Shown: in pieces, positions 12,645 to 21,401 of the stretch | Numbering within the stretch: position 1 is the first letter of the stretch | Layout: each line of letters opens with the position of its first letter | Assembly (NCBI GenBank): GCA_964247055.1 | Contig: OZ176054.1 | Location: 5,642,001 to 5,706,000, forward strand | Source: Paragordius varius | Taxonomy: Eukaryota > Nematomorpha | Direction of reading: 5' to 3' | Length of the DNA stretch: 64,000 nt | Made by a program: the position numbers and the translations under genes | Notes under the pieces: model-generated | What the model was told of the DNA's origin: nothing | Databases searched by the model: none | Seen by the model: only the letters and a program-made list of their open reading frames with translations

Positions 12645-12940
12645 CAGGGGTGGCCAACATGCGCCCATCCAAGACTTTATGTGGGGCCCGCGATAAATTT
12701 GTCAATTTATATCAAAAAAATATACTCATAAAATTTTAATAAAATTGAAATTTCCTAATAATTTTTATAATTTAGTCTATCCAATTGGCAGCAATTAAAA
12801 ATTGATATAGTGTGTTTGCATTTTCTAGCTTTATGTTTGAAATCTAATAAATTCCCTACGAATGCCCATATATATTCTAATGCGGCCCGCCAGGTTTTTT
12901 CAGTTAAAAATGCAGCCTGCGAAATTTATGTTCACCCCTG
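12645..12940. mobile_element. hAT-type MITE, 296 bp
   Basis: It begins CAGGGGTGGCCAACA and ends with the complement of CAGGGGTGAACATAA, giving 8 perfect and about 12 imperfect TIR bases of the classic hAT form CAGGGGTG. The flanking 8-mers are ATCTAGCA (12637-12644) and TTCTAGCA (12941-12948), a duplication with one mismatch. There is no coding capacity. It contains GGCCCGC motifs often seen in this MITE class. Confidence 0.88.
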
Positions 12941-13279
12941 TTCTAGCATATGTTAAAATTTTCATCGCGATACATATGCTTTTGTGCGTTTATTTTATGA
13001 TTCGCCTATTTTACAGAGGGCCAAAAATTTTAGATTTTCGGAGCCCACATTTAAAATACATTATATTTTTTTGCTTTTTGTGTTATGATTTATATATTTT
13101 AATATATTTTTTAGAATAAAGCATTTTTTGCCCAAAAATTTTATTAAGTGAAATGTGCTCAATTGCCGTTTATATGAAGAAGTTCCCAAATAAGTGTTAC
13201 TATATTTTCTATCATTTATAAGTTCAAAATCCCCATGAGAATATTATATCTATCGGAATATATAAATTGCACTTTGTAA

Positions 13280-13600
13280 TTGTAATATAATGTAAATTTG
13301 GCAGGCGTAGCTCGCATTTCTGGCGGCCGGTGCATGAATCCGTGATGGCACCCCCTCTCCCTCCATGAGACCCCTTGATTATTAAATAATAATCAAAATC
13401 AAATCGTGGTCATGACCACTCATAAATGGATATTTTTTTATGTATTATATACTTATATAACTTTTAAATACCTATTTGTTTAAATAAAATTAATTTTTAA
13501 AATCCGGAGTCCCTTCAACTATGGCGCTCGGTGCATCAGCCTCCCTTCCCCCTCTAGCTAAGCCTCTGGAGACGCAAGATAAAAATCCAACGCGCCGAAA
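13280..13600. repeat. GC-richer decayed repeat with duplicated CGGTGCATSA motif
   Basis: Two similar blocks, near 13320-13370 (CCGGTGCATGAATCC then CACCCCCTCTCC) and 13520-13560 (TCGGTGCATCAGCC then CCCTTCCCCCTCT), flank AT-rich DNA. Base composition differs sharply from the surroundings. It is probably a degenerate DNA element; superfamily not determined. Confidence 0.4.
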
Positions 13601-13769
13601 GTTACAAACATGCAACGAGTATCCGGTTCAATTAGAAAGTGATCTATCAAGTATTGATATTTTGGTTATATTTCAGTTAATGGTTTATCGGAAATTCGAC
13701 TAATTTGAAGCCATGAAATAGACCAAGAAAAAAATTTGCAAATATTAATCAGAATTTAATCACAGTAGG

Positions 13770-15450
13770 CAGCACAAATGCTGCATTTATGAATCATATA
13801 TCATTCGATAGCTAAAAGCTTCAGGATAAGGAATATCGAAAATAATTCCGGTTAATAAGATAGAAATTTAATTTTTCTGCCATTAGTTCAAATCGAAATC
13901 GCATTTTCGTTTAAATACGATGGAGAATAACGTTTAAAAGAAATTTTTATATCCCATAAGATAATAATAAATGCAGAATATTACGAGAAAGATTTTACAA
14001 TTCAGACCATTTAAGGACCTATAAGAACACAAGCCAAAAAATCGACTTTGGCGTCAAATTCGAATCAAATAAACTTGTTTGCAGTAAATTTTAATTTTTA
14101 TTTTAACTATATATTTACTATATTTTAAGAGTTTACCCAAATGGCGTTCAAAAAATATTATTATCACTTGAATACAACACATTCAGTTCAGTCCTTCGAT
14201 TCAAATTGGGGTCGTTGGTTCCCCCAGGCTTAATACTTTAAAAAATATGGAATGAAATGAAACTATGGCAAAAGTTTTCACTAAAATAACATTAATGAAC
14301 CCGAAAAATTAAAAACATCCAAAAATACTTGACATTATTTATTTTATGGTAAAATCCAAAGGTAAAAATTAGACAACTTTATATGTCTGCATTAGTCATA
14401 TTTAAATTAAATATTAAAATTTGAATAAATAATTAGCTTTCATATTAACTTTAAAATTACGATATTTTGCAAAAATGTTTTAAAGTACAACTGGCATCGA
14501 AGTAGTTTGATATGGAACTTTTTTTTCAAAACTAAACTATATTTGAATATTTTGGCTTATTTATATAATTTTATTAGGAGAGAAGCATAAATTTAAATTG
14601 GAACCGTTTCTTTCAGTAGTTTTTTCAAAATATCAACTAAAATATAAGTCTGGGATATTTAAATATATCCTAATTTAGATTGAGAGTTATATAGCAAAAA
14701 ATTTATTTATTATTTTCAAAAAAGCGGAATTAGTGTATAATTTTTACAAAACATCCAATATGTATGTATTGGAATACTTTTCCTATGTAATACAGCGGGA
14801 AAGTTTTATCGATTCAGTTTTTCTGCCCCAAAGTTGTTATTGAGCATTTTGGTGTCATTTCGGCTATTGATACCAGTTTTTGGGAATAAAACTCCCTAAA
14901 TCGAAAAACTGGGATCTTTTTTTCTTCATCGATTTGCAAAAGCATTTATAATAAATATTGGTTGTTTTGTAAAAATTATACGCTTTCGTTGGTTAAAATA
15001 ATAAATAAATTAATTTTTTGTATAAGCCTAACATTTTTCGAACGCGATATATTGGGTAAACTCTCAATATTTATCAATATTTAGTAAATATATGATGGTT
15101 AAAATAAAAACTAAAATCTTTTACTGCTTAATAACAAGTTTATTTATTCGATTTTGACGCCAAAATCGATTTAGTTTTTCCTATAAAGTTTTTAAGGAAC
15201 CTCTGATCTAAATACTTTATCGACAATATTTTGCATTTAGTATTATCGTTATGGCATATATTAAACTGTTGACGCGTTTTTGCCATTGTATTTAATTTTA
15301 TTCGACATAGCATGCGACAAAAATGCGAATCTTTGATTTTAACTAATATCAGAAAAAATTGCAATAACTATTTTTCTAGCCTTTTATTAATTATCTTAGA
15401 GCTTTAAGTTATGGAATGATATATGATTTATAAATGCTCATCCCCATTTT
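13770..15450. repeat. Large fold-back palindrome interrupted by a MITE
   Basis: The left arm (13770-14160 plus 14691-14860) pairs with the right arm (about 14870-15450). Examples are GCATTTATGAATCATATATCATTC with its complement at 15420-15450, and GACTTTGGCGTCAAATTCGAAT with its complement near 15150-15170 (landmarks only). Another is GAGTTTACCCA at 14130 with TGGGTAAACTC at 15053. The MITE at 14165-14686 sits only in the left arm, so it arrived after the palindrome formed. No protein is recognised. Confidence 0.75.
14165..14686 (+). mobile_element. Copy of the TTAA-target MITE family (CACTT ends), inside a palindrome
   Basis: It starts CACTTGAATACAACACATTC and contains TAGTTTGATATGGAAC and CAGTAGTTTTTTCAAAATAT like the full copies at 29481 and 42461. 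It ends with a decayed TIR. The flanks are TTAT on both sides (14161-14164, 14687-14690). Diverged from the other copies. Confidence 0.75.
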
Positions 15451-15535
15451 TGCCACCCATTGTAATGCAAAACACGCTAGCTTTCTATTAATAACAATAT
15501 GATTAAAAAACGCAAAAACAATAATAGCTTTAAAG

Positions 15536-15914
15536 TAGTGGTTCCCAACCTTTTTTTTGTTAACGCCTACCGAATTGAAAAAAAATTCTTGCGCCCTCTC
15601 TCCTCCTTAAAAACTGAAATAAAAATGTAAAAATTGAAATATTATCCATTGCTCCGGAGATCTTCATTACTTCAATATAATATTTAGTAAGAACCAGTAA
15701 AAAAATAATTAGATACAATATTGTGATTTTAACAATCTAACAATTTCCCAATTCTGTAACTTTATAATCTAAATTAACAATATAAATAAACCGATTAAAT
15801 AAAAATAAACATTATGGTTGTTAGTATGAATTTGAGATAGTTCGCTCTCCAATTTTTTCTTTCGCCCCCCCCCCCCCCCCTAGATTTTTTTACGTCCCCT
15901 TTTGGAAACCACTG
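15536..15914. mobile_element. hAT-type MITE, 379 bp
   Basis: TIRs TAGTGGTTCCCAAC and complement of CAGTGGTTTCCAAA (12 of 14 match). The flanking 8-mers CTTTAAAG (15528-15535) and CTTTAAAT (15915-15922) match at 7 of 8. The interior has an unusual run of about 15 C residues near 15870. Non-coding. The TIR and 8-bp duplication place it in the hAT superfamily. Confidence 0.88.
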
Positions 15915-15929
15915 CTTTAAATTATTTAA

Positions 15930-16347
15930 CACTTGAATACAACACATTTATTTCAGTCCTCCGATTCGAATTTAAGTCTTTGAGCAGCTTAGGCTTGTTT
16001 AAAGTCAATTTCTAATTATATGGAACAGTTGAAAGTATTGAAAAGTTTGCTCTTATATAACATTGATGCCCCGATATAAACTGAATACTTATGGCGTAAA
16101 CCGAATAGGTTTACTTTTAGCGTTAGAATCCAATAAACACGATATTTAAAAAAAATGTTGTAAAATCAAAATGGTGTCAAAGTTCGAACCTTTTTTTTCG
16201 AAATTTATTCTCATTTAGATATGGCTTATTATAATTTTTAGCTGAATGGAAGCATAAATTTAAATTGAAACCGCTTCTTTAAAGAGTTTTTTGTAAATAT
16301 CATTTTGGAGATAGTCTGGGGTAAACACCCCAATTCCAATTAATGCT
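15930..16347 (+). mobile_element. Truncated copy of the TTAA-target MITE family
   Basis: It begins CACTTGAATACAACACATTT directly after TTAA (15926-15929). It carries a shortened interior with AAATGGTGTCAAAGTTCG and ends near GTCTGGGGTAAACACCCC. It starts only 16 bp downstream of the end of the hAT MITE. Confidence 0.75.
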
Positions 16348-17842
16348 AAACTTTCAGCCCAATAACAAAAACAATCGATCAAAATTTATTACGATATGCT
16401 TAAACTTTTGTAAATAATTGATTTTGTTAAAAATATCTATATCGTTAAAGTCATTTTCATCATATCGTTGAGAAAAACATGGCTTAGGTTATAAAATTCG
16501 TGACTTTGAGAATTAAGCCATGTATGGTTAATTTTTTATATATCAATTTTTACATTCTAACAATTTCCATGATTTTATTGATAATTTATGAATATTAAAT
16601 TATGATAACCATAATTGTGAATGCCCAAAACTTTGACAGTTTTTTAAAAATATCAGTCTAAAATTTGGACAAGCGTTTAGAGGGGATTTCCATAAAAAAC
16701 TAATAAATGATGTGCAGAAATGATAACGAAGAGATGGCATATACTACCTACTACGTTACAGATTATTTGAACAATTTGAATAATAATAAATAAGGCTAGT
16801 TAAAAGGAAAGTAACGAAAACAATTACGAATTTAACACTTATTTAGAATAATCCCAATGGTGGTAGAACTACTGATCATATATTTACCGTTGAAATTAAA
16901 CGCCTACTCGACAGATCTTAAAAGACTCATCACTGTAAGACGAGTAAAGAATAGTTAAAGGACTGCAAATAGATACCAATGTATGATTTTTAAAATTCAT
17001 AATCTTTTCGAAACGAAATTTACTTACGTTGAAGAATGAAAGTAAAAATATTAACAGGGTTTTAGCATTTAAACGGAGTAGGTTACATAATAGCAGCGAT
17101 AAATACAATATAAATTTTTGAAAATGACAACATCTTAGCGATAACTTATTTCTATTTCGAGAAATACGGCGCCTTCAAATATATCAGAAGTGTAAAGGAA
17201 AAAACGTAAGGCCCGAATCAAGATAGCTGGATTGAGTTACACAAATAAGATGTGAAATATTCCAAAGAAATTGACAAGTAGAGAGAATCGGTGATTTTGA
17301 AAAATGTTAAGTCCTAAGTAACAACCAATAACCTAATCAATATAATTATAAGACGATATTTATTAACTTATTCAAATAATAAATAAAGCGATAAATCTGT
17401 GATATATATAAGTATAGTGACAATAATTAAAGGAGATCATCTTGATCGAACACCATTGCACACACATCTACTAAACATTTCCTGATGTAAGTAAACTTTT
17501 GGTGATTTTCTACTATGCGTGGGTGGGTGGAGCATAATTTATATGTAATATAGCTTTAAAAAGAATTATGAAATATATATTAGGATTGATTTGTTTTAGA
17601 TAAAAAGGTAATCATTGGAATTTTAAAAGAGCTTTTTCAACAAAATTGCATAATTAATCACAGATTTCATTGTCAAATAAATAATTGAATATATATTTGC
17701 ATATAACTATGGTACAAGGTAAATTGATTAGGTTTTAATAAATATAATTTTTGTGTGGTTTATGCAAATATTGGGTATATAATTAAAATTAATACAGAGA
17801 GCACAATTGAGATTGTTTTGAAAATTATATATTTTAACAAAC
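16348..17842. other. Downstream of Tob: AT-rich, no gene seen
   Basis: No supportable gene. A 70-codon minus-strand ORF at 16896-17108 has no recognisable features and is probably chance. The Tob 3'UTR must lie near 17500-17842, but I see no single clear polyadenylation site. Confidence 0.45.
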
Positions 17843-19129
17843 TTAATTGGCAACTAATAAATGTTGAAGTTTAGATGCAATCTCTTCAATTCTTTTCATG
17901 TCATAACTCGTTGTTGTGGCATTCGTGATTGAAGATTTTGGGCTAACTGACTCGCTAGAAGCAACACCATAGAAATGGGAATCATCGCTATTATGTCTCC
18001 CATGATTTTCCATCGCAATTAGATTGTGAAAACTCATAGTATTCGAATTTAGGTAAGCGTTATTATTATTACTCCCATAAAAATTGCTCATATAATCATT
18101 CATAGAGCCATTTGATGTAGTATTGTCCTCTTCAAATGATAGCGGGCTTGTGCGCAATCCAAAATTAATCCCATTATGATTCCCAATTTCGTTGCAAGCC
18201 TGTGACTCCGTGGTTAAGTTTGAATAAGACATTTGCTGCACATAATCTATCGGATTCATATAGGGGTAAACAGCAGATGTGGATGATGGCTGAACATTAT
18301 TGAACATGTCTAACGTTGTGTTACAATTATAATTCAGTGTATCGCCTCCTCCAACATCATAGTACATGTTGGGCGGCATCAAAACGTCAAAGTTTAAATT
18401 ACGTTTTATATTAGTGTCGGATAGAGTAGATTGACACTTTTTATAGCCACCGTTATCGATTCTTTGTTTAAAATCGCTTCCAAACAATTTGTTTTTGAGA
18501 GTTGAGTTATGAGAATTTTGAGGATAAAAAAAATCTTCATGCAAATTCGGAGGCGTCATCGTTGGATAGTATAAAGATCCATTATTAGCATTGAAATATT
18601 GTGGCGATGATGCTATAGGAGACTCGTATTGATGGAAATTAGAATATAGAGAATTGGATATAGGCGTACCGTTAAAACCAAGGGACGTGTTAACAAAAGG
18701 GTTATTTAGCAAAGAAATATCGTCACCACCATATAAACCGGCTCGATTAAAGGTGTTTTGTGGTGAAGAAACATTGGAATGATGAGTTTTATGCAAAATT
18801 TTTATATTCCCATTCTCGCCAATCCGGTAAGAAACTTCATGCGGATCTACCCACAATAAGAGATCGTAACTAAATGCAGATTTCAAAACATCAATATTTA
18901 AGCCAGCATGGTTGGCAGCATCTTTTATTAAATCATCTATCTTGGCATTTCCGATGCTTATACTCCTAAAAGCAGATCCTTTTGATGGTTTTTCTGGATA
19001 CCAATGTCCTTCAAACTTTTTAACCAAATGTTGCTCAAGTTTTTCCATAAATACATTTATTTGATCGTTTGGCAAATTATGCAGATAAGATTTCACAAAA
19101 TCCAAAGCAATTTTTATCTCCTTTAGCAT
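17843..19129 (-). CDS. Tob: Tob/BTG-family anti-proliferative protein
   Basis: The 428-residue product has an N-terminal BTG domain (about 1-115). Box A is seen as GHWYPEKPSKGSAFRSI and box B as LLLWVDPHEVSYRIGENG. The long C-terminal part is Asn/Ser/Tyr-rich and low in complexity, as in Tob rather than the short BTG1/2 proteins. In the family the BTG domain binds the CAF1/CNOT7 deadenylase and links the CCR4-NOT complex to poly(A)-binding protein, promoting mRNA decay and restraining growth. The gene is a single uninterrupted exon. The ATG at 19129 immediately precedes the BTG fold, so the start is secure. It lies 152 bp downstream of the stop of the asparaginyl-tRNA synthetase gene on the same strand. 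I do not see a canonical PAM2 motif in the tail. Confidence 0.93.
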   Translation of the reverse strand: MLKEIKIALDFVKSYLHNLPNDQINVFMEKLEQHLVKKFEGHWYPEKPSKGSAFRSISIGNAKIDDLIKDAANHAGLNIDVLKSAFSYDLLLWVDPHEVSYRIGENGNIKILHKTHHSNVSSPQNTFNRAGLYGGDDISLLNNPFVNTSLGFNGTPISNSLYSNFHQYESPIASSPQYFNANNGSLYYPTMTPPNLHEDFFYPQNSHNSTLKNKLFGSDFKQRIDNGGYKKCQSTLSDTNIKRNLNFDVLMPPNMYYDVGGGDTLNYNCNTTLDMFNNVQPSSTSAVYPYMNPIDYVQQMSYSNLTTESQACNEIGNHNGINFGLRTSPLSFEEDNTTSNGSMNDYMSNFYGSNNNNAYLNSNTMSFHNLIAMENHGRHNSDDSHFYGVASSESVSPKSSITNATTTSYDMKRIEEIASKLQHLLVAN

Positions 19130-19281
19130 TATAAATTTTAAAAAAGTGATTTTTTCGACATTTTTTTCACAAAATGGTATTTCACATATAACAATAGATA
19201 TCTGAGCATGCGCATTATCAATGTCGTCATATGACGTATTGTTTATTATTTTTATGCATTATAAAATATATTGACAAAAAA
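19130..19281 (-). promoter_or_regulatory. Short upstream region of Tob with a CRE-like palindrome
   Basis: Only 152 bp separate the upstream gene's stop from the Tob ATG. It contains the perfect 12-bp palindrome CGTCATATGACG (19225-19236), which holds two TGACG half-sites of the CRE type and an E-box-like CATATG. Nearby is GCATGCGC (19206-19213), resembling half of an NRF-1 site. Function is inferred from motif form only. Confidence 0.35.
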
Positions 19282-20580
19282 TCACAGTAAACAATTTTGA
19301 TATGATCTTGGGAAGGGTATCACATCATTTATATTTTGGATATTTAATATATACATAATTAATCTTTCAATGCCAATTCCGAATCCCGCCATAGATGGGT
19401 ACCCATATTGGCGTAACTCACAATACCAATCCAATTCTTCATATAGATCTAGAGCTTCCAAACGTTCCTTTAAAATTGCGTAATTATTTTCGCGCAAGCT
19501 ACCTCCACATAATTCACCGATTCCGGGAACTAATAAATCAAAACATAATGCATTCCCGTTTTCATCTTGTTTCATGTAAAAAGGTTTTTGGTTATTTGGG
19601 TAATTAATGACAAATATCGGACCATTGAAATGATTAACCAAAAAATTTTCATATTTTTTAGTCAATACATTTATTTCATCATTCGTATTTATTTTTTTAA
19701 GTATGTTTAAGGCTTCCTCATAAGTTATAATTGGTAAAACTTTATCAAATTGTTTAATTTTATCCCAATCAATCCTTAATAGATCTTTGTTTTTAGTTAA
19801 AGTAACCAATTTTAATATTTGACATATTAATTTTTGCACTATGATGCATAAATCTTTTATGTTTGATATTTGAATTAATTCAAGTTCTAACATATAAAAT
19901 TCGGCTAAATGAAAACGAGTATTTGATTTTTCTGCCCTAAGCATGGGGCCTATACTATACACCTTATTCAAATTTAAAGCCATTGTTTCTAGATGTAACT
20001 GACCAGAAACACTTAAATAAGTAGGTTTTTTAAAAAAATTCCGGTCCTTATTGTTTACCACAAAAGTATCTACAGAGCCTTCGCAGTTGTTCATAGTTAA
20101 GACCGGTGTATTTATATAAACAAACTTGTCATTTTTTAATATTTCATGAATTTTTTGGATTAAATCACTACGAAATTTAGTAATTTGGAGAAATTCCATA
20201 TTAAAACTTCTAAGATTTGGGTATTTTCGTATATCTTCTAATTCATAATGTTGTCCTGCTTTAAAAGGAAACGTGATATTATTAAAATCGGAATTTATTA
20301 TTATATTTTGATCTTTGCAATGCAATTCCAAACGGTTTTTGTGTTTTTTCAATATTCCACATAGGGTCAAATTGCAACCATTTGAATAACTTTGTTTGGA
20401 ATTTTCCACAACCACTTGTAATAATATATTTTTTTTATCAGATAAATCCATAAATAAAATATTTTTTTGCTTTCTTATACTATTAATCCATCCAGATACC
20501 GTGATAACTTTTGAATCAAAAAATAATGGGTATTTGACAATGTTATTCAGCTTAATCATATGGAAAAATGGCAAACACAT
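19282..20580 (-). CDS. NARS2: Asparaginyl-tRNA synthetase, mitochondrial type
   Basis: Class II aminoacyl-tRNA synthetase of about 432 residues that charges tRNA-Asn with asparagine. The N-terminal OB-fold anticodon-binding domain begins VSGWINSIRKQK. Motif 1 surrounds INTPVLT, followed by the asparagine-type block CEGSVDTF. Motif 2 is RAEKSNTRFHLAEFYMLELE, and its NTRFHLAEF form separates AsnRS from AspRS. GELCGGSLRE follows, and motif 3 is GFGIGIERLIMYIL at the C-terminus. The short length and lack of a eukaryotic cytosolic N-extension fit the mitochondrial enzyme. I take the ATG at 20580; the frame extends further up only through a TTG. No introns. The start is 41 bp from the start of SNRNP35 on the opposite strand. 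Confidence 0.93.
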   Translation of the reverse strand: MCLPFFHMIKLNNIVKYPLFFDSKVITVSGWINSIRKQKNILFMDLSDKKNILLQVVVENSKQSYSNGCNLTLCGILKKHKNRLELHCKDQNIIINSDFNNITFPFKAGQHYELEDIRKYPNLRSFNMEFLQITKFRSDLIQKIHEILKNDKFVYINTPVLTMNNCEGSVDTFVVNNKDRNFFKKPTYLSVSGQLHLETMALNLNKVYSIGPMLRAEKSNTRFHLAEFYMLELELIQISNIKDLCIIVQKLICQILKLVTLTKNKDLLRIDWDKIKQFDKVLPIITYEEALNILKKINTNDEINVLTKKYENFLVNHFNGPIFVINYPNNQKPFYMKQDENGNALCFDLLVPGIGELCGGSLRENNYAILKERLEALDLYEELDWYCELRQYGYPSMAGFGIGIERLIMYILNIQNINDVIPFPRSYQNCLL

Positions 20581-20621
20581 GGCAAAATAACCTTTGATTG
20601 AATGGTAGTTAGCAAATTTCA
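20581..20621. promoter_or_regulatory. 41-bp bidirectional start region, NARS2 / SNRNP35
   Basis: Only 41 bp lie between the two divergent ATG codons. Both promoters and any 5' leaders must overlap each other's coding regions, or the mRNAs have extremely short or trans-spliced leaders. No TATA box is evident. On the plus strand there is GTTAG ten bases before the SNRNP35 ATG. Confidence 0.6.
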
Positions 20622-21134
20622 ATGAAAGATAAAGCCTTAATTAGGGCAATTAAAGTATTTTTTGTAACATATAAAGGCTAAATACAGACGAGACTGGTAT
20701 AATTTTGCAGCAAAAATTCTATTTGTAAGTCAATTATCATTGGATATCACAGAAAATGACCTACAAGAAGTAGCAAATTTTTTTTATTAAAGTTCTTCTC
20801 CCGATATGGGAAACTCAAGAATGTAAAACTGGTTCGAGATTGTGTTACTGGAATGTCTAAGCGCTATGCTTTTATCACATTTAACGACACAAAATCCTTA
20901 AATAGTGCTTATAAGCTGGCCAATGAAAGGATTATCAATAATTGTAGAATATTAGTTGAATTTCCTGCATATTATGTCCCTGATTGGAAACCAAGGAGGC
21001 TTGGTATTATAATTATAATGGGTTATATTTCAAATTAATAACTCTATTTTTATATGTCAGGGGGAGGGTATGGTGGCAAAAAGCATTCAGGACAATTAAG
21101 GTTTGGTGGTAGATGGATGAAAAACAAGTTATAA
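20622..21134 (+). CDS. SNRNP35: U11/U12 snRNP 35 kDa protein (minor spliceosome), 4 exons
   Basis: Reconstructed exons are 20622-20654, 20677-20769, 20793-21003 and 21061-21134, giving about 136 residues. An N-terminal ALIRAIKAKY segment matches the family's pre-RRM helix. The RRM follows, with RNP2 ILFVSQL and RNP1 KRYAFITF. The diagnostic tail RRLG-GGYGGKKHSGQLRFGGR follows the third splice. The family protein belongs to the U11/U12 di-snRNP that recognises U12-type introns. Introns 1 and 2 are only 22 and 23 nt, both GT...AG; removing them restores exact family spacing, including ENDLQE joined to FFSRYG. Intron 3 is 57 nt. The protein is shorter than the human one (246 aa), lacking the N- and C-terminal extensions. 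U1-70K is the nearest alternative, but the tail argues against it. Confidence 0.88.
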
Positions 21135-21209
21135 CTAAATGGGTTAATCAGTTATTTAAATTACAACAATCATATTGATTATGTAATGTACATATTTCTA
21201 TTGTGATCC

Positions 21210-21401
21210 ATGTCAATAATAAAAATATTATTGTTATTTTTCCTAACCTTGAACACAAATTATTTTTGTCGAGAAAATAAAAATTGTCCGACTTTATGCG
21301 CTAAATGTGTTTTAATAACGGCCAATCAAGCTTTACAGGATTTGTCAGACTGTGTGAATAATTGTATGAAAACTAAGGGAAAATCTTTGAAAGAAGGTTA
21401 A
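21210..21401 (+). CDS. Small secreted cysteine-rich protein, hypothetical
   Basis: A 63-residue ORF with a clear hydrophobic signal-like N-terminus (IIKILLLFFLTLNTNYF). A short hydrophilic part follows with six cysteines spaced C-x5-C-x3-C-x2-C-x14-C-x3-C and a basic end (KTKGKSLKEG). It lies 75 bp after the SNRNP35 stop. I do not recognise the family. It could be a complete small secreted protein or the first exon of a longer one; no donor site is needed, as a stop follows. Chance ORF is possible, but the signal peptide plus paired cysteines argue for a real gene. Confidence 0.5.
   Translation: MSIIKILLLFFLTLNTNYFCRENKNCPTLCAKCVLITANQALQDLSDCVNNCMKTKGKSLKEG

Noticed and set aside
20581-20622. 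Extended NARS2 N-terminus beginning at 20622
   Set aside because: The extra 14 codons start from TTG and would overlap the SNRNP35 ATG. The ATG at 20580 is the conventional choice.
20770-20792. Frameshift in SNRNP35 making it a pseudogene
   Set aside because: A 23-nt GT...AG removal fixes the frame and gives exact family spacing, and two other genes here show the same type of intron.
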